A stretch of 64,000 nucleotides of DNA. Source: Lenzites betulinus (lineage: Eukaryota; Basidiomycota; Agaricomycetes; Polyporales; Polyporaceae). The position numbers and the translations under genes are program-made. The notes below the pieces were generated by a model that saw only the letters and a list, made by a program, of their open reading frames with translations, did not search any database and was not told the origin of the DNA. The stretch lies in the NCBI GenBank assembly GCA_022264855.1, contig JABYQU010000020.1:124001-188000 (forward strand). The letters run 5' to 3'. Below, piece after piece: positions 47,758-59,589 of the stretch (positions within the stretch are counted from its first letter, which is position 1; each line of letters opens with the position of its first letter).

Positions 47758-50700
47758 TCACTGGTTCATCTCGCCCATCAGGTTCTCTGCTTTCTCTACA
47801 ACATGCTTCATGGGTGGCATCATATCAGCCCCTTCAACTCCGGGCCCGGCGCGGAGTGCGTTAGCCTTGAACCCTTCTCCGCCGTCGGAGAAGAACCCGG
47901 AGTAAGGCGTAGCAGGGCTGAGAGTCACCGGAGTGCGGGCAGAATACGTGAGAGCGGGCGAGACGACGGGGGACTCTTCATCTACATCCGCGTGGTCTCC
48001 AACCTCCCGAACGCCGGCCGGGGCACCGTTAGCGACAAGGGTTGCGGTAGCGCCGTGGTTCGGCCCGACAGTGTGCGTGGCCGAGGGGGTAGCGGCGGCG
48101 ACCGACGCGCCGTTCTGAATGACGCGAGCAGTGGCGCTCGGAAGGTTGATGTTGCTCTTACTGGTGAATAGGGTATGCGTGTTCGTCTGAGGGTTCGGGG
48201 AGAGGCTGTTGGTGTTGGTGTGGCGCTGCGCGTTGCTGTCGATGCTATGAGTATGCGGGGTGTGCTTGGAAATGGTGCGTGGGACGTTGTTCATAATGCT
48301 AGTACGAGTTTGTTGACGAACAACCGGGTTGCTGCCAGGGTTGGCGCCAGTATCGTACAGGGTCTTGGTATCGATGTGCGAGAGCGCCGGAGCAGCGGTA
48401 GAGTTTCGCATGCTGAGGTACTGGGAAGGGAGGGTGGATGAGCGAGTGTGAAGGGCTTGACCACCGCCATCTCCCCGAACTTGCGTGGCGAGTGTGTGGT
48501 TGCGCTGGCGCGTTTTCTGGTCTGAGGTCAGCAAGGCTACTCGCAAGACTTTTCCACGGCGATAACTTACGGCTGCACCATCCTGCTCTCCCGAGAAGGT
48601 TTGTCCGGCACGCTGATTGTCCTGAAGGAAGTTGGCGGCCGCGTGGAAGTCGTCTTCTGACATCTGGGGCAGACAGTCGAGCAAACGGCGGTTGACGTTT
48701 CGACCGGCCGAGGGTACACCGCTCGCGCGAGACCCAGCCGACGAGTACGAATCCTGTAGACGCCCAGAACGGTTCTCCGCGTTTGCCCTCTGCCTTGCGT
48801 GGGCTTGAAGGATCAGCTGTTCCACCGGGGTGTATCCCTGCTGTGCACTGTTTGTGCGAAGACCCTGCATACTCATGAGCGCGAGTTGTAGCTGGCTAGG
48901 ATCATCGAGGAGGTCGCTGGCACTAGCATGGAACGCTTGCTGAGGTAGGCGTAGGTCTGGACTAGCGAAATGAGCAGCTTGAGCGTTGAGCGCGTCGAAC
49001 GCAGATGGAGCAGACGAAAGCGAGCCGAATCCCTGGGATCTCCCGGCCGTGCCGGCGAAAGAACCCTGGGTCTGCAGGGGAGAAGGACCGGACGGAGGGG
49101 ATAACGCCCCGGCGAGTTGACCCAGTGACAGGTTGTTCAGAGCAAGACCAAGGCTTGGGCTGTTCGGTAGGCTCGCCATGTCGATACCGCCGACAGATGA
49201 AGTGGGAATGTGAGCCTGGTATTGCGTGCCCTTGAGGTTGAGCAAAGCGGCCCGCGCCATAGTCAAGCGAGCCGGCGACTGCTCGTCTTCGCGGCCGTGG
49301 CGCTCGGTGCGCTGTTGTTAATCACAAATACAACGTGCGTCAGTGCAGATATCACACTAAAGGAGTATGCTCATACCCTGAGTTCCCGTTGTTCAGCCGT
49401 GTCAGCAAAGCGTACAGAGATTCGACATCCAGTGTCATTGCTGCCTCGCACCAACCGTCCATGAAGACGCTCGATGATATCCTCGGCGGCAGTCCGGGTC
49501 TCGAGACTGCGTTGATCATAAATCAGACAATATCCACGGCACATGAACATAGACATACCGAACAAACGCAATGATCCTCGGAGGGTTGCTCAATCGAGTG
49601 GTGAAGAACCGCGAGCTCATGATGCGATACGGGGCGACCAGGACACGGATGTCTTCATCACAAACGCTCAGTGGGAGGCCCTCCATGTAAAGATTCGTGG
49701 ATGACTCGTCGCGGAGCTGCTCCATCTTTGATTTGAAGGAATCGGCAGGTCCAGTGGCACACGCCGAAGGAGCTGAAGCATACACCGTTCCGGGGATCTT
49801 ATGAACCTGCTATTGCAGGGTCAGAACGTGACTATACTTCACACAACGAGGTGGCAGCTTACCTTGGAGAACGACGGATGCAGATTGCGGTACTTGCGCA
49901 GAGACTCGATGCACTTCTCCGCCGAGTCGAGGCGTTCGAACCTGTGACATTGAACACATGAGCGGGTGCGTTCATCGACCGCACAGGACAATCACTCACA
50001 GCACAAATCCGTATCCGCTGGAAACAAGAAAGGTATCAGTGATTGATCAATGACCATGTCCAACGTAAAATAAAAATCATGTGTGCGCATATAGGGAGCT
50101 TTGGCAATGCCAAAAACGCCGGGTTGAAGGTTCTGACCGGAAATACGAAAGGTGCACTCACGAAGGCTTATCGCTCACGTGCCGCGTGAAGGTGCGCACA
50201 CTGAGGACGTTACCGAACGGACGCGTCATGGCGAGCAAGTCCTCTTCAGGAAAGTTCGGAGGAAGGCCGTTGATGTACACGTTGGGCGGATGCGAACTTG
50301 GAGACGGGGGCTGTGGAGGCGCAGCCAAATTTTGAACCTGCTCCTGGGTACCCTCAGCGCGAGCTGAGGCTGGGACGAACGGCGGCGGAAGGGCGGCAGC
50401 CTGGGGAGCTTTGTGCTCCCGCACGTCCTGAGTTGAGGCTATGGACGAGTAAAAATGGTCAGCTTAGCGATGGGCGGCGGCAGCAATGGACAACACGTAC
50501 TAGGACTGTCTTGCTCAAATATATTGTACGCCGCCGCGGTGTTGTCGCGATGAGCGCCCGGGGATACGGAATCCTTGGACGCGGTCGGACTACCAAATTC
50601 CGAAGATAGTTCGTGAAGGTCGATGGGCATGTCCAGGAGACGTGACTGGAACTGTGGAGCTGCAGCGGAAAGCGTGGAAGAGAGAGAGGCAACCAGAGAC

Positions 50701-50912
50701 TCTTTAGGGCATAAAGTGAACCGAGGGGACGATGCAGTACTGAGCACTACTCGAGAAGAAGAGTCTGGAGGAGTAGGGGGGGCGTTGGAAAGACAGGATG
50801 CAGGCGCGGAAGGTGTAGACGGCGTTTCACGAGTCGGAGAGCGAGGTAAAGCTGAAGAGAAAGACGGAGAACGATCCGGGGAGAGCTGTGCGAGTGCGGG
50901 AGAGCTAGACAT
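47758..50912 (-). CDS. RNA-binding protein with two RRM domains, MSSP/RBMS-like
   Basis: A large RNA-binding protein, probably acting on mRNA fate. The start MSSSPALAQLSPDRSPS (50910-50912) opens a Ser/Pro-rich region. RRM1 has RNP2-type NVYINGLPPNFPEEDLLAM and, across introns, SGYGFVLFERLDSAEKCIE. RRM2 has NLYMEGLPLSVCDEDIRVLV, RFFTTRLSNPPRIIAFVRLE and RISVRFADTAEQRELR. That last string matches the RRM2 end of the MSSP/RBMS family. A long last exon region (from RTERHGREDEQSPARLTMAR, then ALLNLKGTQYQ) is low-complexity, rich in Ser, Asn, Gln and Thr-His, and ends AENLMGEMNQ. In it, 48519-48575 can be read through or spliced as a 57-nt, frame-neutral intron. The gene lies inside the spacer of the inverted duplication. 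Confidence 0.82.
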
Positions 50913-52097
50913 TGCGCGACGGAACGAGGTGGTCGGCTGGGTTGAAAAAAGGCTTGGAAGACGTGATTAAAGGCAGGTACGGGGAGTGAATGAAAGTAGG
51001 ATGCAGCGAGTAGGTGTATCTGGGCGAGGATGTTGGCGTGGGGCGTGGGGGCGGGGATATTTACGGGGTATTCGATAAGCTTGTACTTGTTCGATTAGGG
51101 TTGGGGCTGTCGGAGGATGTGGAAGCAGACGGGGAGGGGTGCGGGCGCGGGGGAAGGGCGGTATATATACGGCGGGGCGGAGGACAGGCCGTCCATCACG
51201 CCCGTCTTCTCTTCGACAGCAGCAGCTGCGTCCATGCCACTCGCCCGTCCGGATCGGGAAGAGGAATAGCAACCTGCACCGCTTCAGGCAGCGCAGACGC
51301 CAGCGGGCGGGCGAGCGGAGGATCTCCCTCCGGCCACGCTGCACGCCCGCCCCCTTCCGGCCCATCTCCTCGCCGCTCGCCGCCGGCCACGCGCGTGCGC
51401 GGTGACAGTCCGCAAGGTGAAATAGCAGTCTGTCCACGATGACGAGCCCGGCGGAGTTCTCTTCACACATCGATCCCGTTCCTTCGTGTCCGGATTTGGC
51501 CACTCGTCCACCGGGCGCCTGTCGGCGACTTTCCTCAGCCCTGCCACCGCCACCGTGCCCTCCGCGTGCTCGTCCTCCGCATGCACCCTCGGCACGATAC
51601 GTCCGCCGTAGTATGTGAGCACGCCTCTGCTCACCGCGGGAGCCCACCCGGACCCCCTGTGCGTTACTCGGCCGGTGTTCCACTCCCGGCCTCATGTGAA
51701 GACAAACCACCGATCGATGGCTTCGAACCTACTTGCCGCTATGTCTTGCGTGTCCGAACACTTGGATCGTCCGCCCTGGCTTCTATCGGCCTTTGTCTTT
51801 CGGCTCCGCCACTGCTGTATCGTCCCTCAACGTCGGGAACCGGTCATCGCCGGCTTCACAAACCTTCACGAACGCAAGTATTACTTCGTCTAAGAGCAAA
51901 ACTTGGGCATTCTGGTGGCTGTAGCACGCTGTAGGCTTTCCTACAATACTATAGCTAGTGATGAAAACAATACTGGTACTCAGTACACTCAGTAAAGGCC
52001 CCTAAGACACTAGACTGTCTTGGTAGATTGTTCCTGAGGGCAGAGGGAGAAGGACAGCAGAGCACAATATGAAATAGCCCGCACCAGGATATACATA

Positions 52098-52192
52098 GCC
52101 TGCCTAGCTCAATCGGATAGAGCGTGAGACTTTTAAGAACCAGAGTATCTGGGCGGAATCTCAAGGCTGCGGGTTCGACCCCCGCGGTGGGC
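52098..52192 (+). tRNA. tRNA-Lys (TTT) with a 22-nt intron
   Basis: The acceptor stem pairs GCCTGCC (52098-52104) with GGTGGGC (52186-52192), with two G-T wobbles. The D-arm is GCTCAATCGGATAGAGC and the T-arm GCGGGTTCGACCCCCGC. The anticodon stem TGAGA/TCTCA encloses CTTTTA, giving anticodon TTT, then a 22-nt intron one base past the anticodon. TTTTT at 52199-52203 is the pol III terminator. A T follows the acceptor stem as the discriminator base, which is unusual but tolerable. Confidence 0.88.
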
Positions 52193-52503
52193 TTCTACTT
52201 TTTGCTCGGTAGGCGTACCTATTAGTCAGCATACGATATGCGAGATTAAGTGCAGACAGGTCGAGAGCAAAGCAGTTGCGTTTTCAGAGCTGCGTGAGCG
52301 AGACAAGCGAAGACGTAACCTGACGTAACGGGATGAGGAAGAGTGCTTGTATGTAGTTGTACGTACTTGCGTCTCTTTGGTTTACTGTCCTAATCAGGAA
52401 GTTTACACCGCGCATCCTAGCGACGATTGATTGCCGCCGACTGTGGCCATCCCGCCCGAGAAGCGAAGCACGGATTGCTGCTCGATTGCCCCTCAGCAGA
52501 GCG

Positions 52504-52510
52504 TTATATA
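52504..52510 (+). promoter_or_regulatory. TATA box of copy B
   Basis: TTATATA about 130 bases before the copy B start codon, identical to copy A. Confidence 0.55.
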
Positions 52511-52582
52511 CGCGCGCGACTCTGCCGCCATGTCCTCACCATCCACCGCTCTCGAGCTCCTATCGCCTCGCAAGTCCTCTCG

Positions 52583-52620
52583 CATTACCTAGCAAGTCTC
52601 GCATTACCTAGCAAGTCTCG
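52583..52620. repeat. 19-bp tandem repeat in the copy B leader
   Basis: Two exact 19-bp units, the inverse counterpart of 47091-47128, directly upstream of the start codon region. Confidence 0.85.
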
Positions 52621-52640
52621 CCTACCACCCATCCACGACC

Positions 52641-53284
52641 ATGTCTGCCTCCACCTCCTCCGCGTCCACCACCCGCCCCACCTTCTTCGGACTCTTCGAC
52701 CGCGCGGTCACCCCGGAGCTCGACATTGAGGCCCAGCTCCCCCAGCCGATCCCCGCGCGCACCCACGCGGCGCGCTCGAACGCGTCCGTGGACGAAACCA
52801 CCTCGAACGTGATCGACGACTTCTTCGGCGCGTCGCGGCGGGCGGGGACGCGCGACAGCCGGCACGACGATGCGCGCGCAGCGACGCCCGCGGACGTCGA
52901 GGCTGCACCGCCGTCGTACGAGATGTCGCTCGAGCCGCCTGCGTACTCGGCGGTGTCGGACCAGCCCACGCTCGCGATGTACCTCTTCAAGTTTGGCTTC
53001 CGTGAGTATCCTCTTTGTTCATGTGTTGCGCGAGCATGTTCTAACCACCAAGCCTCGCAGTGTTCCCTCTGTTCTGGATCGCCGGGGCGTTCATCCTGCT
53101 CTCGCCGCTCCAGGCGCCGGAGGACTGGGAGACGACGAAGCCCGAGTACGAGCGGGCAGAGATGATCGCGTCGATGCGGCGGGCGGAGGTGAAGTGGGCG
53201 AAGCGGTGCTTGTATGCGCTCGGCCTCACCACGCTCGTCGTCACCGCCATCGTGGTCCTCGCGGTCTTCACCATGCGCTCGTGA
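52641..53284 (+). CDS. Two-TM protein with two PPxY motifs, copy B
   Basis: Exon 1 is 52641-53001, the intron 53002-53060 and exon 2 53061-53284: 194 residues, identical to copy A. Because promoter, leader, intron and coding sequence are all shared, both copies should be expressed alike up to the point where their 3' flanks diverge, 57 bases past the stop codon. Features are as in copy A: a Ser/Thr-rich start, PPSY and PPAY motifs in the soluble part, two hydrophobic segments and a short MRS end. Identity down to the intron means a very recent duplication, gene conversion between arms, or an assembly artefact. The 3' untranslated regions differ and would let transcripts be told apart. Confidence 0.75.
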
Positions 53285-53863
53285 ACCGCGCCCCTCCCTC
53301 CCTTCCCCTTCCCTCATACACCACTCCTCAAGACAAGCCGCTCTCGCGCATCCAAGACAAGCCGCCCCACTTTGGCGCGCATTCGAAACCACAACACTCT
53401 GTACCCATGCCGAAGTTCACGCTCTACTTCTACCTTCAACTCTGCCGCCTCCGCGCGCGCCCGCACCCTCCTTCCGCGTTCTTCGGGGCTGCGCCCATCT
53501 CCGACTCTCTGTTATCATTATTACTCTGTATTACTATCTATCATCCAAGTATAAGTGTATCAATACAAATTGCATCCTTCCCGGTCATTCGTTCGTTGTG
53601 TGCGTGAGATACAGAGGGGATGCGCGCTGCGCGTACAGAAGTGGTGGTGTACACAGTACAGGATGTTGATATAGAGCGATGGGAGGCCGAAGCAATGCGT
53701 AGGGATAGCAGGACGCGAGAAATGCGAGAGCCGACACACTGAACGAAATAAGGATGATGCGCGGGTAAAGACGTTGGAACACAGAGACACGTAAATGTCA
53801 TGGGCAGCGACAGAACTAGTAGCTAAATACTTATAGGAACCAAGAAATCGAAGAATAATAACA
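53285..53863. other. Convergent intergenic region
   Basis: 3' flank of copy B and of the DUF3433-type gene. AT-rich after 53500; no gene is seen. Confidence 0.5.
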
Positions 53864-56586
53864 TCAAGAGGTGGCCCACCTGAGCACCGCAGCCCATCTC
53901 CCCACCCGGTCCCGCGTCTCATCAAGGCGCTGCGCTTCCTTGTCCACAACGCCGAAGATGCGCCCCGTGCGCTTGTGGATGCGGTACCGGTGCCCCGCGA
54001 GCGCGTGTGCGAGCTTGTCGGGGCCGACGCTCCTGTCTGCGAGCGCGAGCGCGACGTCCGTCTGCGCGGTGAGCCAGATCGCCGCGCCCAGCGTGCCGAG
54101 GTGCGGCGGGAGCGGGAGTCCCGCGCGTGCGGACTTGTGGCAGAAGAACAGGACGGTAGTGCCTATGCTCAGGAGGCCGAGCACGCCGACGAGGAAGCCG
54201 GCTGCTATGGGGCTGCAGGTCAAGGATGCGAGTGTAAGCAGCGGAGATACACGCGCAGAGCGGCGATGAGAGCAGGGAGGCGTACACGAGGAAGAGGCGT
54301 CTGCAGTTCGCGCCGACGCGCACGGAGATCTGGCTTTGGTCGTCGACGAAGTAGATGCTCTTCGCGATGAGGCTCAGGTACGTAGTCTGGTAGCAGGAGG
54401 CAACGACGGGCCACCGTCAGCATGGGTGAATATACGAACAAGCCCCGCCACTCACATAGACATCCTGCGCCAGCCCGGTGGTCCCATTGCCGAAAAACGT
54501 GCTTGTCAAAAGCGGGTCCTTCATCTTAGCCGCCTCTAGGATCGCGCCGGGGAGCAGCTGCTGGATCGCGTCCGCGCGCACGCTCGCAGCCTCGTCGAGG
54601 TCCCCGTCGAAGAACACGCCGTTGTACACGAACGGGCCGATGTTCGCGACGCTCGCGTCGTCCGGGGAGTTCTGCAGCGGCGTCACGTCCATCGCGCGCG
54701 TCGCGAGGTCGATCGCGACGCCCACGTTCTGGCCGGACGCGTGCGGGGTGCACATCACGGCGGAGGCCATGGGCGAGGGTTTCAACGCGAAGAACCAGAA
54801 GAGGACGGGCCGGTACTGCAGGGGGATGCCATCAAACGACTCACCACACCCTGTGAAGCCCGCTGGCGTGACTCCTGCGATACAGTTCCGCTGTCAAAAT
54901 ACCGTATGTATGAGCGGCATTGAGACTCGCCATAGAGATACGTGGCGTTGCTCTCCACGGTCCACGTCTGCTCGCATAGACCAAAATTGGCCGTATGGTG
55001 CCATATGAATGGCATGTTAATGTCGTGGGTCATCGCGACCTGGCACCGGCAATCCAGCCTAGTGAGCATCGAAAAGTGTACGCAAGGGGATAGAGATGCT
55101 CACACTATCGGGGGCAACGCATGCTGCCTGACTGAGTACCGCCGGCCGACTTGACGCGTACACGGTACCGTTTGTCCCTTCCGGTAGCTAGATTTAATAT
55201 TATAGTATCAGTATCGTATGATCTGAAAGAGGGCGTGCAGAACTCGCCTCGAACTCAGCAACAGTATATCCACCGGACGCGAATGGAGGGGATCCGACGT
55301 TGTACATCACGTCGGCAGAGGCGAAGCTCGCCGCGCTTTGGAAAGCTAGCAGGCGAGGTCAGCGTGGTCCTCCTTATACCAAACAGATAATCGGCCGCTT
55401 ACCTGTCAGGTCCATGAAGTTCGCTACCCTGTTCACGCCGATCCTCGCTGTGCTGTTGACCACGATATCTACGACGCAAGCATTGATCGTAAGTTGGCTT
55501 TGTAAGTTTTGGCAGAGAGCCAACGCCCGGACTTACCAGGTCCAATCCAGAACACATCGCGCACGGTGAACAGCGCCCCTGTCAGCGGCTGGAGCGTGAG
55601 CGTGAGGATGTACAAGGCCGTTCCCAGCCACACAAGCCCATCTCTTCTAAACACCGACTTGCAACAAGCTACGAAAGGACTGAGATATGTCAGCTACAGA
55701 GGGCACGTATGCAGACAGTGCGAGTGATCGGGGCGCACTTGTACTGCGTGTAGTCGAGGAGGAGTGTCTGATGAGGGAGACGGCCGTCGGGACGACCGAG
55801 GTTCACGAGGGGCTACGTCACGTTGCCGCGGTCAGTGCAAATCCATGAATCGTGCGAAGAGGAAGGGTACACTTACCTGCAGCCGTCGCACCTCCGACTC
55901 TGTCCACGATACCGTCGCCGAGAAGACGATAGGTAAAAGTAGCGGTGGTACACTCTATTCAGGGGATAATGCGATGTCACTCAAGGGCCAGTGAGTTGTC
56001 GAGCGATACACTCACAAAGAACAGATGCCTGAACCCCGTCGCTTCCGCATAACTCACCAGAAGCGGCGCAGCCCACCCTACATCGCCAACATGGTAAGAT
56101 AAAAATGCGAAGCAGTGATGGCGAAGCAAGACCCAACGCACCCTTCTCAGCGCTGTATGCCAAAGCCACGGCCAGCCCCACGATGGCTAAGGCCATGACG
56201 CCCACGAGCAAGGCAGTAACCCACCACCGTAGCGGTGTCGGGACGTTTGTCCCGCACGGTATTACCTCTTCGTGGGCCGCTTCCAGATCGTCGAACTTAA
56301 CGTCTTCGAGAGTGTGTGTAAGCGATTGACGTTCAGCATGTGTGGCAAGAACCCTATACAACTGCTTACCAGCCTTGCCGAACCCGGCCGGGGGTGTCTC
56401 CACAGCCGTCTTGTCACTTTGGTTGCTGAGGGAGGTTTTCGGTGTGCGTTCTGTAACCGCGGAAGCCGAGACCGGGGTAGATAACCCCTCGGGAAAACTG
56501 ATGGACAGCGGCGTATTGGGCGCCGCAGTGAGAAACGGGCCATCTTCTAGCGAGTACGTGTCGCTGCTCTGTTGAGAAGCGTTCAT
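53864..56586 (-). CDS. Large multi-pass membrane protein, DUF3433-like
   Basis: A fungal membrane protein of unknown role. The start MNASQQSSDTYSLEDGPFLT is at 56584-56586. The N-terminal part is hydrophilic (ATHAERQSLTHTLEDVKFDD), then the first helix WWVTALLVGVMALAIVGLAV. Later exons give FRRDGLVWLGTALYILTLTL and PLTGALFTVRDVFWI. A luminal stretch reads FVYNGVFFDGDLDEAASV and LLTSTFFGNGTTGLAQDVY. Near the end come a helix AAGFLVGVLGLLSIGTTVLFF and the family-typical LGTLGAAIWLTAQTDVALAL. The C-terminus is charged (GVVDKEAQRLDETRDRVG); stop 53864-53866. The repeat-like order of helices and the GTLGAAIWLTA motif fit DUF3433 proteins. Many introns are needed, and the joins near 54220-54440 keep frame; the exons between 54830 and 55980 are less certain. 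Confidence 0.62.
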
Positions 56587-58114
56587 GAGCACTACTCGTA
56601 AGAGTGGATGCCACAGTCAGGAAAGGGCGCTTACATCGTCATCAATATGAACACTAGCCAGAGGGTCTGTATGCCTTGAATGACGGCGCGCCCAGACGAG
56701 CACGGAGGCTTTGAGGCCGGCAGAAGCAGGCGGAGCTTCATCTCGAGGAAAATCCATGATGGTATGCAGGGAGTCTCGACGAGGAGCAGTGGTGAAGCAG
56801 CCGAGTAAAGGAAGGGGGAATTAATCACAAGAGAAGTAGTGATATATATATACAGCGGAAGGGGCGTTGACGGGGAGCAGGAGAGGTTGGGCAGGGAGCA
56901 GAGAAGGTGGGACGACGAGGGGACCACAAGAACCCTAGACAGCTGAAGATTACCACATGTCATTTTATAGCAAAAGCTCTGGTATCAAGATGGTGGCACA
57001 GACAGAGGAAACAAGCTCCTTTGTGGCATCGTGCTAGAGGGTGGCGCGAGGGCGAGTACAACAAAGGAAGTTTGGGCGATGTATGTCAGTGCCGCCGTCG
57101 GGGATTTGATAAGTTTGGGGGGAGAACCTAAGCAGGAGTCGGGGGGTATTTCTTGGGCTTGTCCACAAGGTGAACGAGAACCCGGTATCATGATGAGTGG
57201 CACTTTCACTTCAGCCTACCAGTACTGAGGCCTGAGGGGTTCCCACGTGATCATCCTCGAGGTGGATTCGTTGATGGCTGCATGACTTTAAGAAATCTCG
57301 AGAGGGCCTAGGAATATGGTTAGCTACCATACACACTTTTCCCCGCAGACTTGCGTCCATCCACCCTGCCATGAGCGGCTCGTAGTATACTCGAACACCA
57401 GACATGACGGCCGCACGCCCATGCAAAGGATGTGTACTTCGATATGACCTGTCAGTCGGTATCAGATGAGTAAGTGGTACAATACATTATGGTTCATGTT
57501 ACTCATTTACTGAACGCCTGGCTAGGTACTGGCAGACCTTCCGAACTTCAGACTGTTCAAGTCTAAGATCTGTGCAATGTTGTAGTAGATAGGAAACTTG
57601 AGCCAAGCGCAGCGACCTAGGAGCATCCAAACTTATGTCGTGTAGGCATATATATCCGGTTCTTCCATACGAGATATACGTTGGAAGGTGTACATGGGTC
57701 GCACGCTGTGGTGGTCCCTCTAGAGATGAGCGGTCCGAGTCGAACTCGCGAGACGGGCGCTAACAACCTATCACATATTAGTAGTAGCGCCCAAGCGCTC
57801 ACTACTTTGTACTTAAGTGAATACTTACACAAGATAATCCCGACCGTGCCCCAGCCGTTGTCGCCCTCGACGTCCGACTCGCCGCCGACGGCTATGATGA
57901 GCCCATATACTCTTTGATCTCATACGTCCACTTTGTGGCCTCCGGACCTCGGCTCGGAGCGCTATACATACGTACACCATCCGTGCCAAGTGCCAGACGC
58001 GAGCGCGCGCATCTTTGGAATTCTTTGCCAGCGTTCCCCGTGTTCGCTTTCGTCTACGCTACGTCCCTCAGGCTCAACCGTAGACTCTACAGTCCTTCCT
58101 GTGACGAACACGCG
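56587..58114. other. Divergent intergenic region
   Basis: This holds the promoters of the DUF3433-type gene and of the mitochondrial carrier. A TATATATATA run lies at about 56843-56852. A B-box-like string near 57735-57750 was examined as a tRNA and rejected. No gene is supported. Confidence 0.45.
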
Positions 58115-59218
58115 ATGGAGGTCTCGCCTGGGGCGCTGGAGCGGACGGACTCGGTCGGCGTGCGCGCCCTGAAGGACATCTCGTTTGGGAGCATTGCGGG
58201 CATCGCGGCGAAATTCTTCGAGCACCCGTTCGACCTCACGAAGGTGCGCCTGCAGTCGCAGGTGCTCGACGCGCAGGCGCGCTTCAGTGGTCCGCTCGAC
58301 TGTCTGGTGCAGACATGGCGCAAGGAGGGCGTGCGCGGGTTGTACAGGGTGCGTTTCCTTGTCTCTTGCTGGGTCGATGGCGTAGGGGACTGAGCGTGCT
58401 TGGGCGACTTGCAGGGCCTGCCAGCGCCGATTGTGGGCGCGATGGCGGAGAACGCGTCGATGTTCTGGTCGTACTCGGAGCTGCAGAATGGGCTCCGGTG
58501 GTGGACCGGCGCGGTGCCCTCGCAGCAACTCTCGCTTGGCCAGCTCGCACTCGCGGGTGCGGGCGCGGGGTGCATCACAAGCTTCTTCCTGTGAGTACAC
58601 CGGTACTCTTTTTTCATATACGTCGTAGTTGAATGGATGCGAAGGACGCCCATTGAGCTTGTCAAGTGCAAGATGCAGGTCCAAATGCTTATGACGCCTG
58701 CCCTCTCTACCTCCGGTGGCTCCAATTCCAGCTCAATACCCCGGAAATTACCAGGGCCAATAGCGGTCCTCACCTCGGTCGTACGCGAGACTGGCTTGCG
58801 CGGTCTCTGGCTCGGTCACACTGGTACACTCATCCGAGAAACAGGCGGTGGCGCAGCCTGGTTCGCCTCGAAAGAGGGTGTGGCATCACTATTACTCGCA
58901 CATCGCGGAGCAACAGACAAGCGCGATATCCACGCATGGGAAAGCGCAATAGCGGGTGCGTGCGCCGGGGTCGCGTACAACATCGCGCTCTTCCCCGCAG
59001 ACACGGTAAAGAGCGCGATGCAGACGGAGCTGGAGCTGCGTGGACCGCGCGCCGGAGGCGATCGCTCGACTTTCGCGAGCGTGTTCCGGGATATGTGGCG
59101 CGCGCAGGGGCTCAAGGGGTTGTACGCGGGCTGCGGAATCACAGTTGCGAGGGCAGTCCCGAGCAGTGCGTTGATCTTCCTGATATACGACGGGTTGAGT
59201 AAACGGTTTGGATCATGA
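58115..59218 (+). CDS. ORT1: Mitochondrial carrier, ornithine-transporter type
   Basis: An inner mitochondrial membrane carrier of the SLC25 family; the closest form is the ornithine (arginine/lysine) carrier Ort1/AmcA, which links the mitochondrial and cytosolic parts of arginine synthesis. Three carrier repeats are seen, each with its PX[DE]XX[KR] signature: PFDLTKVRLQ, PIELVKCKMQ and PADTVKSAMQ. Segments such as GVRGLYRGLPAPIVGAMAEN, FWSYSELQNGLRWW and GLKGLYAGCGITVARAVPSS agree with that family. The start MEVSPGALERTDSVG (58115) is preferred over an upstream in-frame start at 57914, because the intervening sequence is not carrier-like. Two introns: the second lies directly before the PIELVK signature (SFFLTPIELVK). 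Length is about 325 residues. Substrate choice is an inference from overall similarity. Confidence 0.8.
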
Positions 59219-59589
59219 CGATGACGGACAAGGGTAGGAGGTTAAAGCTATTAGTATAGGTGTGTTGCTCTATCATGTGCGCGCGCCCCAGAGTTCGTCC
59301 CCCACGCTGACTCATGGCTGATAAGTCAATAGAATTGTATAGATCCAACGTCATGATTATAGATGAGAGATCATCGTCAAAATACCGTATGCTGTGACAT
59401 GGTCATGCAATTTGGACTAGCACTATCGGCTCATCACAAATATGCAACATGTGCCTCTCGACCACTTCAACTCATGCTCCGAGTACGATGCCAATAGCCA
59501 GCATACTCTAGCAGACGACATTCCTCCCAGCTCACATATGTATTCGTACCTCGAGGAGCGCCAGCCTCACCTTCTATGAGTATTCCGGT

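Larger units (their letters stand above)
50913..52640. other. Intergenic with tRNA-Lys; inverted arm B begins at 52452
   Basis: RRM gene promoter side (with TATATATAC near 51171), then about 700 bases with no supported gene, then tRNA-Lys at 52098-52192, then the start of arm B with the copy B promoter and leader. Open frames between 51014 and 51934 show no motif. Confidence 0.5.
52452..53341. repeat. Inverted duplication arm B (890 bp)
   Basis: The inverse copy of 46370-47259. The spacer between arms is 5,192 bp and contains the RRM gene and tRNA-Lys. The right end lies in a CAAGACAAGCCGC motif, with another copy at 53353-53366 outside the arm. Confidence 0.93.

Noticed and set aside
57700..57780. 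Possible tRNA around a GAGTTCGACTC string on the reverse strand
   Set aside because: The T-stem does not pair beyond one base and no A-box or acceptor stem is found at suitable spacing.
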